64,000 nucleotides of DNA from Schauerella fraxinea (GTDB lineage: Bacteria > Pseudomonadota > Gammaproteobacteria > Burkholderiales > Burkholderiaceae_B): contig JAVDKL010000004.1 in the NCBI GenBank assembly GCA_030849965.1, forward strand, positions 186,001-250,000. Reading direction: 5' to 3'. This document shows, in pieces, positions 18,394 through 26,179 of the stretch (its first letter is position 1; every line of letters begins with the position of its first letter). The notes under the pieces were generated by a model. That model was not told the origin of the DNA, did not search any database, and was given only the letters and a program-made list of their open reading frames with translations. The translations under genes were made by a program, and so were the position numbers.

Positions 18394-19551
18394 ATGTTGC
18401 GCATCGTTGTTTCCCTGGCCACCGCTGGACTGTTGACGTTGTCGGTCGGCGTCGCACGCGCCGACATCACTATCGGTGTCGACCTGTCGACCACCGGCCC
18501 GGCCGCTGCCATCGGCATTCAAAGCAACAATGCGATTCGCTTGTGGCCCACCACGCTGGGCGGTCAGCCCGCGCGATATGTGGTGCTCGACGACGGCACC
18601 GACGTGAGCCGTGCCGTGAAAAACATGCGCAAGCTGACGTCGGAAGATCGCGTTGACGCGATCGTCGGCCCCAACACAACTGCAGCGGCGTTGGCCGCGC
18701 TGGATGTCCTGGCCGAAACCGGTACGCCGATGATTGCGTTGGCGGCTTCCAGCGTCATAGTCGAACCGCAAAGCGACCCGAAGCGTCACTGGGCCTTCAA
18801 GATGCCGCAGAACGATTCGCTCATGGCGTCGGCGCTGGTCGAGCACATGAAGAAGAACAACGTCAAACGAATCGCCTTCATCGGGTTTGCCGATTCGTAT
18901 GGCGATAGCTGGTGGAAAGAGTTTTCGGAAGTGGCCGGCAAGGACATCGAGGTCGTGTCGCAGGAACGCTTTCAGCGCACCGATGCGTCGGTCGTGGGGC
19001 AGGTGCTCAAGGCAATGGCGGCCAAACCCGATGCCGTGCTGATCGCGGGTGCCGGCACGCCGGCCGCGCTGCCGCAAAAGACGTTGGTCGAGCGGGGCTA
19101 CAAGGGTCCCATCTATCAAACGCATGGCATCGGCACGCTGGAGTTTTTGCAGATCGGCGGCAAGGACGTCGAAGGCACGCTGTTTCCTACCGGCCCGGGC
19201 GTCGTCGCGCGTCAATTGCCCGACAGCAATCCGGTCAAGCAGGTGGCCGTGTCATTTGCCGACAAATACGAAGCGCAATATGGCAAGGACACGCTCACGC
19301 AGTTTGCGGGTGACGCGTTCGGCGCCTGGATGCTGTTGGATTCGGCCGTTACCCGTGCGTTGGCAGGCGGCGCGAAACCCGGTACGCCGGAATTTCGTAA
19401 AGCCTTGCGCGACGCACTGGCGAACACGAGCAACTTGGTGGTACCCAATGGCGTGCTTAACATCACGGCCGACAATCACCAGGGTTTCGATGCCCGCGCA
19501 CGCGTGATGGGAACCGTAAAAGACGGCAAATTCGCTTACGCCCCGCAATAA
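18394..19551 (+). CDS. ABC transporter substrate-binding protein, branched-chain amino acid type (LivJ-like)
   Basis: A 385-residue periplasmic binding protein (Peripla_BP_6 fold). The signal peptide is MLRIVVSLATAGLL through ARA, followed by the mature start DITIGVDLSTTGPAA, the family's opening strand. GPNTTAAALA and the later FADSYGDSW are also typical. GAGG about 7 nt before ATG 18394 supports this start; the frame extends upstream without a signal. It stands alone: no Liv permeases or ATPases are in the window. A strong terminator follows it, so it is probably monocistronic. Confidence 0.88.
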   Translation: MLRIVVSLATAGLLTLSVGVARADITIGVDLSTTGPAAAIGIQSNNAIRLWPTTLGGQPARYVVLDDGTDVSRAVKNMRKLTSEDRVDAIVGPNTTAAALAALDVLAETGTPMIALAASSVIVEPQSDPKRHWAFKMPQNDSLMASALVEHMKKNNVKRIAFIGFADSYGDSWWKEFSEVAGKDIEVVSQERFQRTDASVVGQVLKAMAAKPDAVLIAGAGTPAALPQKTLVERGYKGPIYQTHGIGTLEFLQIGGKDVEGTLFPTGPGVVARQLPDSNPVKQVAVSFADKYEAQYGKDTLTQFAGDAFGAWMLLDSAVTRALAGGAKPGTPEFRKALRDALANTSNLVVPNGVLNITADNHQGFDARARVMGTVKDGKFAYAPQ

Positions 19552-19595
19552 CGACGCGATATCGTCACTGAATCCTACGATGGGTTTTCTTGAAG

Positions 19596-19622
19596 GGAGG
19601 GTCCCATGGACCCTCCTTTGTT
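19596..19622 (+). terminator. Rho-independent terminator after the LivJ-like gene
   Basis: Perfect 9-bp arms GGAGGGTCC and GGACCCTCC around a 3-nt loop, followed by TTTGTT. It lies 45 nt beyond the stop of the LivJ-like gene and isolates it from the ehu operon. Confidence 0.75.
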
Positions 19623-19804
19623 GCATTTGGAGCTAAGGTGCCCTGAAAGGATGTTACTGACGGGGTATATAAAAATAACTTGAAGCAACTGAATAATGCA
19701 GCTTGAGCACTTGATTGCGCCGGGACGCAGGTCGTAACCCCTTGGGTTTCTCGCTAGTATCTTGCCCTTCATAAGTAGAACAACCAGGCAAGAGGGAGAA
19801 GCCA

Positions 19805-20701
19805 ATGACGTTACGCCATCTCCGATGGATGGGCGTTGCGGCCTTCGCTGCGGGCGCCGTGGCGCTTGCGGGCTGTTCGGATCGCGCGCAGGATCCTGCC
19901 GCCGCTGCGCAAAGCACGCTCGATAAAGTAAAGGCCGCCAAGAAGATCAGGGTGGGCTACGCCAATGAAGCGCCGTATGCGTTCATGCGCAGCGACGAGA
20001 ATCAGGTCACCGGCGAGGCTGTCGAAATTGCCCGCGTGGTGCTCAAGCGCATGGGCGTGGATCAGGTTGACGGTGTACTGACCGAGTTCGGGTCATTGAT
20101 TCCAGGCCTGCAAGCCGGCCGCTTCGACATCATCGCAGCGGGGATGTACGTGACACCCGAGCGCTGCAAACAGGCATTGTTTTCCGAGCCCACCTATGGC
20201 GTCGGCGAAGCGTTCCTGGTGCAGCAGGGCAATCCCAAACAATTGCACAGCTACGAAGACATTCTGAAGAACAAGGATGCGCGGCTGGGTGTCGTGGTGG
20301 GCGCCATCGAAGGCGACTACGCACAAAAGCTGCAGATTCCGTCAGATCAAGTGATCGTGTTTCCGGATCCGGTGAGCGCGCTTTCGGGTGTGCAAGCCGG
20401 ACGCGCCGATGCGTATGCCGGCACGGCGTTGACCATCGCCGATCTGATGACCAAGACCAAGCCGAAGGATGGGCTGGAGCGTGCCGAGCCGTTTACCGAC
20501 CCCGTGATCGACGGCAAAGATGTGCGCGGCTATGGCGCATTTGCGTTTCGCAATGCCGACCAAGCGTTCCGCGACGCGTTCAATGCAGAGCTCACCAAAC
20601 TGATCGGCACCGAGGAACACCGCAAGATCGTCGATCCCTTCGGCTTTTCGACCGCCGAACTACCCACCGGGGTGACCACCGCCAAGCTGTGCGCGGGTTG
20701 A
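19805..20701 (+). CDS. ehuB: Ectoine/hydroxyectoine ABC transporter substrate-binding protein EhuB-like
   Basis: A 298-residue binding protein of the polar amino acid family. The signal peptide ends in a lipobox-like ALAGC, so it may be a lipoprotein. Segments IRVGYANEAPYAFM, TEFGSLIPGLQAGRFDIIAAGMY and the EAFLVQQGNP strand agree with the EhuB subgroup. GGGAGAA precedes ATG 19805. It is followed by matching permeases and an ATPase, which strengthens the assignment. No ectoine synthesis or breakdown genes are in the window, so the ligand is inferred only from subgroup resemblance. Confidence 0.8.
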   Translation: MTLRHLRWMGVAAFAAGAVALAGCSDRAQDPAAAAQSTLDKVKAAKKIRVGYANEAPYAFMRSDENQVTGEAVEIARVVLKRMGVDQVDGVLTEFGSLIPGLQAGRFDIIAAGMYVTPERCKQALFSEPTYGVGEAFLVQQGNPKQLHSYEDILKNKDARLGVVVGAIEGDYAQKLQIPSDQVIVFPDPVSALSGVQAGRADAYAGTALTIADLMTKTKPKDGLERAEPFTDPVIDGKDVRGYGAFAFRNADQAFRDAFNAELTKLIGTEEHRKIVDPFGFSTAELPTGVTTAKLCAG

Positions 20702-20742
20702 ACGTTGCGGGCCGAGTGACTTGATCGGCCAAGCGTGCAATC

Positions 20743-20806
20743 GGTGATTGGCGATTGGCGATCGGCGATCGGCGATCGGTTAATCGATTGAGCGATCGAG
20801 CGATCG
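20743..20806 (+). repeat. 7-bp tandem array in the ehuB-ehuC gap
   Basis: Five clean heptamers (GGTGATT, GGCGATT, then GGCGATC three times) occupy 20743-20777. Decayed units with the same spacing and GCGATCG cores continue to about 20806. The array fills the middle of the 197-nt gap between ehuB and ehuC and has no coding potential. It lies inside the operon, so it could affect mRNA folding between the binding-protein and permease genes. Confidence 0.8.
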
Positions 20807-20898
20807 TGCGGCTGGCCCGGTTTGCACGCGGTGGGTTGAAAGGCAGAAGCGGTGAGTAAGTGGTCGATCTGTGGATCGGCCACGCAAGGAGAAATTTC

Positions 20899-21540
20899 AT
20901 GGAAGATTACGACGTGCTGATAGGAGCCCTGTCCACAGGGCTCTGGGTGACCGTCAAGATCACCTTGGGCGCGGCTGCGCTCGCCATCCCGTTGGCATTG
21001 CTCGCGGGGCTGGGACGGCTGTCCACGCTGCGCACCGTGCGGTGGACGGCGATGACGTACGTGGAAGTGTTTCGCGGCACGTCGGCGCTGGTGCAGTTGT
21101 TCTGGTTCTACTTTGTGCTGCCGCTCTTCGGCGTGCAGTTGCCGGCGATGCTCGTGGGCATCGTGGTGCTGGGCCTGAACGCCGGGGCGTATGGCGCCGA
21201 GGTCGTGCGCGGTGCGATCGCCGGGGTGGCGTCGGGTCAGCGCGAAGCCGCCGTGGCGTTGAACATGACACGCACGCAAACCATTCGCCGCATCATCTTG
21301 CCGCAGGCGTTTCCGGCCATGTTGCCGCCCGCCGGCAATCTGCTGATCGAACTGTTGAAGAACACCGCACTAGTCTCGCTCATCACCATTACCGATCTCA
21401 CGTTCCGCGCGCAGTTGCTGCGTAGCGATACGTTGCGCACCACCGATATTTTCATCCTGGTGCTGCTGATGTATTTCGCGCTTGCACTGGTCATCACCGC
21501 GGGGATACGCCTGCTCGAAAGGAGGTTCAAAGTCCGATGA
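20899..21540 (+). CDS. ehuC: Ectoine/hydroxyectoine ABC transporter permease EhuC-like
   Basis: A 213-residue His/Glu/Gln-type permease with about five membrane segments. The FRGTSALVQLFWFYFVLPLFG stretch and the loop GAYGAEVVRGAIAGV match EhuC. AAGGAGA at 20886-20892 lies 6 nt before ATG 20899, deciding this start over a GTG 39 nt upstream. It overlaps ehuD by four bases. With EhuD it forms the membrane channel. Confidence 0.82.
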   Translation: MEDYDVLIGALSTGLWVTVKITLGAAALAIPLALLAGLGRLSTLRTVRWTAMTYVEVFRGTSALVQLFWFYFVLPLFGVQLPAMLVGIVVLGLNAGAYGAEVVRGAIAGVASGQREAAVALNMTRTQTIRRIILPQAFPAMLPPAGNLLIELLKNTALVSLITITDLTFRAQLLRSDTLRTTDIFILVLLMYFALALVITAGIRLLERRFKVR

Positions 21541-22208
21541 CACCGATTTTTGACTGGTCCTTCGCCTTCAGTATCCTCCCCACGTTGGGTGAGGCGCTCA
21601 TCATCACCATTCAGGCCACCGTGCTCGGGATGGCGCTTGCCGTCACCTTGGGACTCGGACTGGCGCTGCTGCGCCGCTCGAAATACTTTCTGGTCTCCGC
21701 ACCCGCCGCGGTCTTCATCGAGTTTGTGCGCAGCACGCCGCTGTTGGTGCAGATCTACTTCCTGTTCTATGTGCTGCCCGTAACCGGGGTCCAGATGTCG
21801 CCGTTGGTCACCGGCATCGTGGCACTCGGCATCCACTACGCCGCATATTGCGCCGAGGTTTACCGCGCCGGCATCGAAGCCGTCCCGCGCGGCCAGATCG
21901 AAGCGTCCACGGCACTCAATCTCTCGCCGTTTCGCACGGCGGTGGGCATCGTATTGCCGCAGGCGATCCCGCCGGTGGTGCCCGCCCTGGGCAACTATCT
22001 GGTCGCGATGTTCAAGGACACGCCGCTCTTGTCGGCCATTACCGTGGTCGAACTCTTGCAGCAAAGCAAGATGATCGGCTCGGCGACCTTCCGCTATACC
22101 GAACCCCTGACGCTCGTCGGCATCATGTTTCTCCTGCTCAGCCTGGCTGCTGCATGGGGCGTGCGCCGGCTCGAGCACCGACTAGCCCGCTACGGAGGAA
22201 AACGATGA
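21537..22208 (+). CDS. ehuD: Ectoine/hydroxyectoine ABC transporter permease EhuD-like
   Basis: A 223-residue permease of the polar amino acid family. FVRSTPLLVQIYFLFYVLP is the family hallmark, and YRAGIEAVPRGQIEAS is the loop that docks with the ATPase. Both ends overlap neighbours by ATGA, so translation of ehuC, ehuD and ehuA is coupled. Confidence 0.82.
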   Translation: MTPIFDWSFAFSILPTLGEALIITIQATVLGMALAVTLGLGLALLRRSKYFLVSAPAAVFIEFVRSTPLLVQIYFLFYVLPVTGVQMSPLVTGIVALGIHYAAYCAEVYRAGIEAVPRGQIEASTALNLSPFRTAVGIVLPQAIPPVVPALGNYLVAMFKDTPLLSAITVVELLQQSKMIGSATFRYTEPLTLVGIMFLLLSLAAAWGVRRLEHRLARYGGKR

Positions 22209-22975
22209 GCGCCAGCATTGAAATCAAGAATCTGCACAAACGCTACGGCGAACTGCATGTGCTGCGCGGTATCGATCTGCAGATCGCGAAAGATCAGACC
22301 GTGGCGATCATCGGGCCGTCGGGGTCGGGCAAATCCAGCCTGCTGCGCATGTTGATGACGCTGGATCAGCCCACAGAAGGCGAGATCCTGATCGACGGCG
22401 AGTCGATGTGGAAGGATGCCAACGGCAACACGATGGCGCCCAACTCGGCGCATGTGCGCCGCATCCGCGGCAAGATCGGCATGGTGTTTCAGCACTTCAA
22501 CCTGTTTCCGCATCGCACGGCGCTCGGCAACGTGATCGAGGCGCCGATGCATGTGCTGGGCTTGTCGCGCGATGAGGCCACCAAGCGGGGCAAGGAATAC
22601 CTGGATCTGGTGGGCCTGGGCGACAAGTTCGACGCTTATCCGGCGCAACTCTCGGGCGGGCAGAAGCAGCGCGTCGGCATTGCCCGCGCGTTGGCCATGC
22701 GGCCCGAGATCATGCTCTTCGACGAAGTGACGTCCGCGCTCGATCCGGAGCTGGTGGGCGGGATCCTGCAGATCATGCAGGATCTATCGGCCAAGCGCGA
22801 AATGACCATGATCATGGTCACCCATCAAATGAAGTTCGCCGAGCGGGCGTGCGACCGCACGCTGTTTTTCGATCAAGGCAATGTGGTCGAGGATGCCGAC
22901 TCGGTATCGCTCTTCAAGAACCCGCAGGAGCCGCGCACGCAGCAGTTCCTGCAGGCCGTGATCGAAGCGGAGTGA
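22205..22975 (+). CDS. ehuA: Ectoine/hydroxyectoine ABC transporter ATPase EhuA-like
   Basis: A 256-residue ATPase with Walker A GPSGSGKSSLLR, signature LSGGQKQRVGIA, Walker B IMLFDEVTSALD and the switch histidine in VTHQM. It is last in the ehuBCDA order, whereas the gene is first in the classic ehuABCD operon. Its TGA abuts the stop of the convergent dut gene with no gap. Confidence 0.82.
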   Translation: MSASIEIKNLHKRYGELHVLRGIDLQIAKDQTVAIIGPSGSGKSSLLRMLMTLDQPTEGEILIDGESMWKDANGNTMAPNSAHVRRIRGKIGMVFQHFNLFPHRTALGNVIEAPMHVLGLSRDEATKRGKEYLDLVGLGDKFDAYPAQLSGGQKQRVGIARALAMRPEIMLFDEVTSALDPELVGGILQIMQDLSAKREMTMIMVTHQMKFAERACDRTLFFDQGNVVEDADSVSLFKNPQEPRTQQFLQAVIEAE

Positions 22976-23425
22976 TCAGCCGCGGCCGGTGCTGCCGAAG
23001 CCGCCCGCGCCGCGCGACGAATCGCTGAACTCGTCGACGATATCGAAGGTGACTTGCATCACCGGTACGATCACGAGTTGCGCCATGCGCTCCATCGGCT
23101 CCAGCGTAAACGCCTGCGCGCCGCGATTCCACACCGACACCATCAATTGGCCCTGGTAGTCGGAATCGATCAGCCCCACCAGATTGCCCAGCACGATGCC
23201 GTGCTTATGGCCCAGGCCCGAGCGCGGCAGAATCATGGCGGCATACGCGGGATCGTCCACGTGGATGGCCAGGCCGGTCGGCACCAGATGGGTGGTGCCC
23301 GGTTCGATGACGAGCGCCGCATCCAGGCAGGCGCGCAGATCGAGGCCGGCGGAACCCGGCGTGGCATAGGCAGGCAAACAATCGCGCATGCGCGCGTCGA
23401 TAATTTTTAAAGCTACGGATTTCAT
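22976..23425 (-). CDS. dut: Deoxyuridine 5'-triphosphate nucleotidohydrolase (dUTPase)
   Basis: A 149-residue trimeric dUTPase that converts dUTP to dUMP and pyrophosphate, keeping uracil out of DNA and feeding thymidylate synthesis. All motifs are present: GSAGLDLRA (motif 1), [10 protein letters not shown] (2), [14 protein letters not shown] (3), the RMAQLV strand (4) and the C-terminal [10 protein letters not shown] (5). Length is standard. It ends back to back with ehuA. Confidence 0.95.
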   Translation of the reverse strand: MKSVALKIIDARMRDCLPAYATPGSAGLDLRACLDAALVIEPGTTHLVPTGLAIHVDDPAYAAMILPRSGLGHKHGIVLGNLVGLIDSDYQGQLMVSVWNRGAQAFTLEPMERMAQLVIVPVMQVTFDIVDEFSDSSRGAGGFGSTGRG

Positions 23426-23484
23426 CGGATCACAGCGTGAAGGCAGCGCGACGCGACGCTAGTCGGCCGGAGGGCCGGCAAACG

Positions 23485-24111
23485 CTACGACGGCCGCCGT
23501 GAGGGCGGGGCAGAAGCCCGGTTGGAAACAGTAGTGAGTGGCGGCAACACCGCCACAGGGCGGTCGGCCTCGCGGCGCATGCTGCGCGCGCCGCGCAGTA
23601 CCATGCCGCCAAACACGAACAGGAAAATGGCAGGAATGAAATCCTGCGGGCCACGCACGCCGTATTCGAATGCTTCGAAGGCATGGCGGGCGCCGGCGAT
23701 GAAGATCCCGATACCGACGATCGTGAGCAGCGTGCCAAACAGTCGTTTGCCGGCGCGGCCCGCGAGGGTGATCGTTTGGGAATTGGACGTATCGGGTACG
23801 CGCAACGCGTCTTGCTTGGCGCTTGCAATATCGGCGGCCGATTGCAGCATGGCGGGCTTGGCCGCATCCGCTTGGGCCTTCCGCTGCGAGCTGGAGCGCG
23901 GTGCGGGCGGCACCGCCACAGGAGAGGGCGCGGGAAACCCGTCGGCCAGCGGCGCTTGATCGGGGCGGGACGACGACCACGACGGGGAAACGGCCGGGGC
24001 GGGTTTGGACATGCCGCCGTAGACGCGGCCCGGTTCGCCGGCCGATCCGCTGGTCAAACCTTCTACGTAGCGTGCGAAATCACCGTCGCGCGGTCCCATA
24101 TCGATCGCCAT
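23485..24111 (-). CDS. Hypothetical membrane protein with Pro/Ser-rich N-terminus
   Basis: A 208-residue protein I do not recognise. Residues 1-100 are rich in Pro, Ala and Ser and look disordered and cytoplasmic. Two hydrophobic segments follow (LFGTLLTIVGIGIFIAGA and FIPAIFLFVFGGMVL), then a basic RGARSMRREADR and another Pro/Ser tail. It lies between dut and the DedA gene on the same strand and may be co-transcribed with the latter. Confidence 0.65.
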   Translation of the reverse strand: MAIDMGPRDGDFARYVEGLTSGSAGEPGRVYGGMSKPAPAVSPSWSSSRPDQAPLADGFPAPSPVAVPPAPRSSSQRKAQADAAKPAMLQSAADIASAKQDALRVPDTSNSQTITLAGRAGKRLFGTLLTIVGIGIFIAGARHAFEAFEYGVRGPQDFIPAIFLFVFGGMVLRGARSMRREADRPVAVLPPLTTVSNRASAPPSRRPS

Positions 24112-24141
24112 CGCCTAACCCCTTCGTGTGTATACCAACCG

Positions 24142-24789
24142 TCAGGATACCGGACGATCGCGGCGGGGCGTGCGGGTGGGGCGGCGTTTGCGCATCATCA
24201 TCACCAATAAACCCACGCCGATCACCACCGATGCGATGGTGCCGACCACCAAACCGATCTGTTGCGCGTTTTCGGCAGTGCCCAGACTGCGGGCGGTAAT
24301 GTAGCCCGGTGCCAGCATGATCGGCACCCAAAGCACGGCCGAGACGATATTGGCGACCTGGAACGACACCATGTTCATGCGCATGATGCCGGCCACGGTT
24401 GGAATCGTGGCGCGGATCGGTCCCAGAAAACGGCCCATCAGCACCGACGCAAAGCCGTATTTGTAGAAAAACAGTCGCGCGCGCGCAACAGCGCTGCGGT
24501 GCCGATTGAGCGGCCAACGGCGCATGATGCTCGGGCCCAGCCACCGGCCGACGATGTAGGACACCGCATCGCCCAGAATGGCGCCGGCAATGCCCCATAT
24601 CAAGACGGGCATCAGCGGCAGCGTGCCGCTGCCCACAAGCCCGCCAATCAACAGCAGCAAGGCTGTTGCCGGAATGAGGAGGCCGACGATCAGCAGCGAT
24701 TCGCCGAATGTAAGGGCCGCGATAACGGGTCCTGCCCAAAATTGGTTGGTTTCAATGAACTGTCCAACCGTATCGATGATCTGATCCAT
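24142..24789 (-). CDS. DedA family membrane protein
   Basis: A 215-residue integral membrane protein. FGESLLIVGLLIPATALL and the central GRFLGPIRATIPTVAG block are the conserved DedA elements, with arginines in the second probably lying in re-entrant membrane loops. DedA proteins support membrane homeostasis, and several are now thought to flip lipids such as undecaprenyl phosphate. Which of the several paralogues this is cannot be told. Confidence 0.9.
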   Translation of the reverse strand: MDQIIDTVGQFIETNQFWAGPVIAALTFGESLLIVGLLIPATALLLLIGGLVGSGTLPLMPVLIWGIAGAILGDAVSYIVGRWLGPSIMRRWPLNRHRSAVARARLFFYKYGFASVLMGRFLGPIRATIPTVAGIMRMNMVSFQVANIVSAVLWVPIMLAPGYITARSLGTAENAQQIGLVVGTIASVVIGVGLLVMMMRKRRPTRTPRRDRPVS

Positions 24790-24900
24790 TCGCTGCGTCG
24801 TTTAGGGCAATCATGTATCTTAACGCGGCTGCCGACCTCCGCGTTTCATTCGTACGGACGAGTTGGTCGCGCAAGCTCTCAAAAGGATATCAAGCGTTTC

Positions 24901-25953
24901 ATGGATTCCATTACACAAGCCGTCCTGGGCGCGGGCATTCAAGCCTCGCTGCTTGGCCGCCAGCAAGGCCGACGCGCGCTGATCTACGGCGCCGTGCTGG
25001 GTACATTGCCGGACCTGGACGTGCTCGCCTCTTATCCCGACCCCGTGTCGACGATGACGTTTCATCGCGGTTACTCGCACTCCATCTTCGTGCTGACCGC
25101 GCTGGCGCTGCTTCTGGCCTGGCTGATCCGAAAAAGGTGGCCGGACGCGCCCTATAGCGGTTGGCGACTGGCGTTGACGTTGACGCTGGTGCTGGTCACG
25201 CACCCGATATTGGATTCGTTTACCTCTTACGGCACGCAGCTTTTCTGGCCGATGATGCGCACGCCCGAAAGCTGGTCGAGCATCTTCATCATCGATCCGA
25301 TCTACACCATCCCCTTGATCGCAGCAGTGTTGTGGGGGGCGGCCTCGGGCTACGCCGGCAATGCATTGCGGTTTCAGTGGTGGATGCTGGGGCTGAGCAC
25401 GGCGTATCTGGTGGGCACGCTGGGGTTGAAGCACGTGGCCGAGGGGCGCGTACTGGCCACGTTGCGGCAGGACGGCGTGCAGATCGCCGCCGTCTTCTCG
25501 TCGCCGATGCCGCTCAATGCGCTCTTGTGGCGGGTGGTGGTGAAGACGGAAAGCGGCGGGTACGTCGAGGCGGTCACCAGCGTTTTCGACCGCACGCCGC
25601 CCGAATACGTCCGCCAGAATCTGCGTCTCGATCTGGTGGCCCCGCTGCGCGAGGATGCGCTCCACGATCGGTTGACGTGGTTTACCGACGACTGGCTGCG
25701 TTATGACGCCATCGGGCGCTCGCTCGTCGTGACCGATCTGCGGATGGGCATGCCGGGGTATTACACGTTCCGGTTCGTAATGGCCGAGCGCAATACGCAA
25801 GGCGTGTTTACGCCGATCACCCCCAAGCGCTGGCCGAGCGACCGAGGATCGGGCGAGCAGTTGCGCGCCATTCTGAAACGAATCTTCGTGCAGACGCCGC
25901 CGCTGCCGCTCAGCGAATGGGCCAAGCGGAATACAGTGCCGGTCGCGCAGTAG
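24901..25953 (+). CDS. YdjM/COG1988-type membrane-bound metal-dependent hydrolase
   Basis: A 350-residue inner-membrane protein. The N-terminal half carries the family's conserved histidine/aspartate residues: MDSITQAVLGA, GTLPDLDVL, and FHRGYSHSI, then several hydrophobic segments. The C-terminal 150 residues form a soluble domain. I chose ATG 24901; AAAGGA lies about 13 nt upstream, a rather long spacing. Divergent from DedA. The reaction is unknown for the family as a whole. Confidence 0.82.
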   Translation: MDSITQAVLGAGIQASLLGRQQGRRALIYGAVLGTLPDLDVLASYPDPVSTMTFHRGYSHSIFVLTALALLLAWLIRKRWPDAPYSGWRLALTLTLVLVTHPILDSFTSYGTQLFWPMMRTPESWSSIFIIDPIYTIPLIAAVLWGAASGYAGNALRFQWWMLGLSTAYLVGTLGLKHVAEGRVLATLRQDGVQIAAVFSSPMPLNALLWRVVVKTESGGYVEAVTSVFDRTPPEYVRQNLRLDLVAPLREDALHDRLTWFTDDWLRYDAIGRSLVVTDLRMGMPGYYTFRFVMAERNTQGVFTPITPKRWPSDRGSGEQLRAILKRIFVQTPPLPLSEWAKRNTVPVAQ

Positions 25954-25995
25954 GTAGGCGAATCTGGACCCTGTGCTCGGACTTGGCGCTTGGAG

Positions 25996-26041
25996 CAAGC
26001 GTTGGGACCAGGCGCTGGGACCAGGCGCTGGGACCAGGCGC
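25996..26041 (+). repeat. 13-bp tandem repeat after the COG1988 gene
   Basis: Three copies and a partial fourth of a 13-mer with consensus CAGGCGCTGGGAC; the first copy is CAAGCGTTGGGAC and the next two are identical. It lies between the COG1988 stop and the shared terminator. Slippage-type minisatellite with no sign of function. Confidence 0.8.
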
Positions 26042-26067
26042 CGGCCGGCGAAACACTGGCCAAAATG

Positions 26068-26098
26068 AAAAAACCCGCGCTCGATGCGCGGGTTTTTT
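26068..26098. terminator. Bidirectional terminator between the COG1988 gene and coaBC
   Basis: An A-run, then CCCGCGC, loop TCGAT, GCGCGGG and a T-run of six. The symmetry gives U-tracts on both strands, suiting two convergent genes. Confidence 0.88.
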
Positions 26099-26179
26099 CT
26101 TGCTTCAGTCTTTGCTTCTGCGCTTGCTTCGGCTTTTGCTTCTGCTTCGGATTTTGCCTTTGCCTTTGCGGCTTCGGCG
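26099..26179 (-). repeat. Hexamer-like low-complexity tract at the 3' end of coaBC
   Basis: A pyrimidine-rich tract on the plus strand built from GCTTCT, GCTTTT and GCCTTT-like units. Read leftward in a frame other than coaBC it would encode an Ala/Lys/Glu-rich tail. It begins directly after the coaBC stop and ends at the terminator. Confidence 0.6.
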
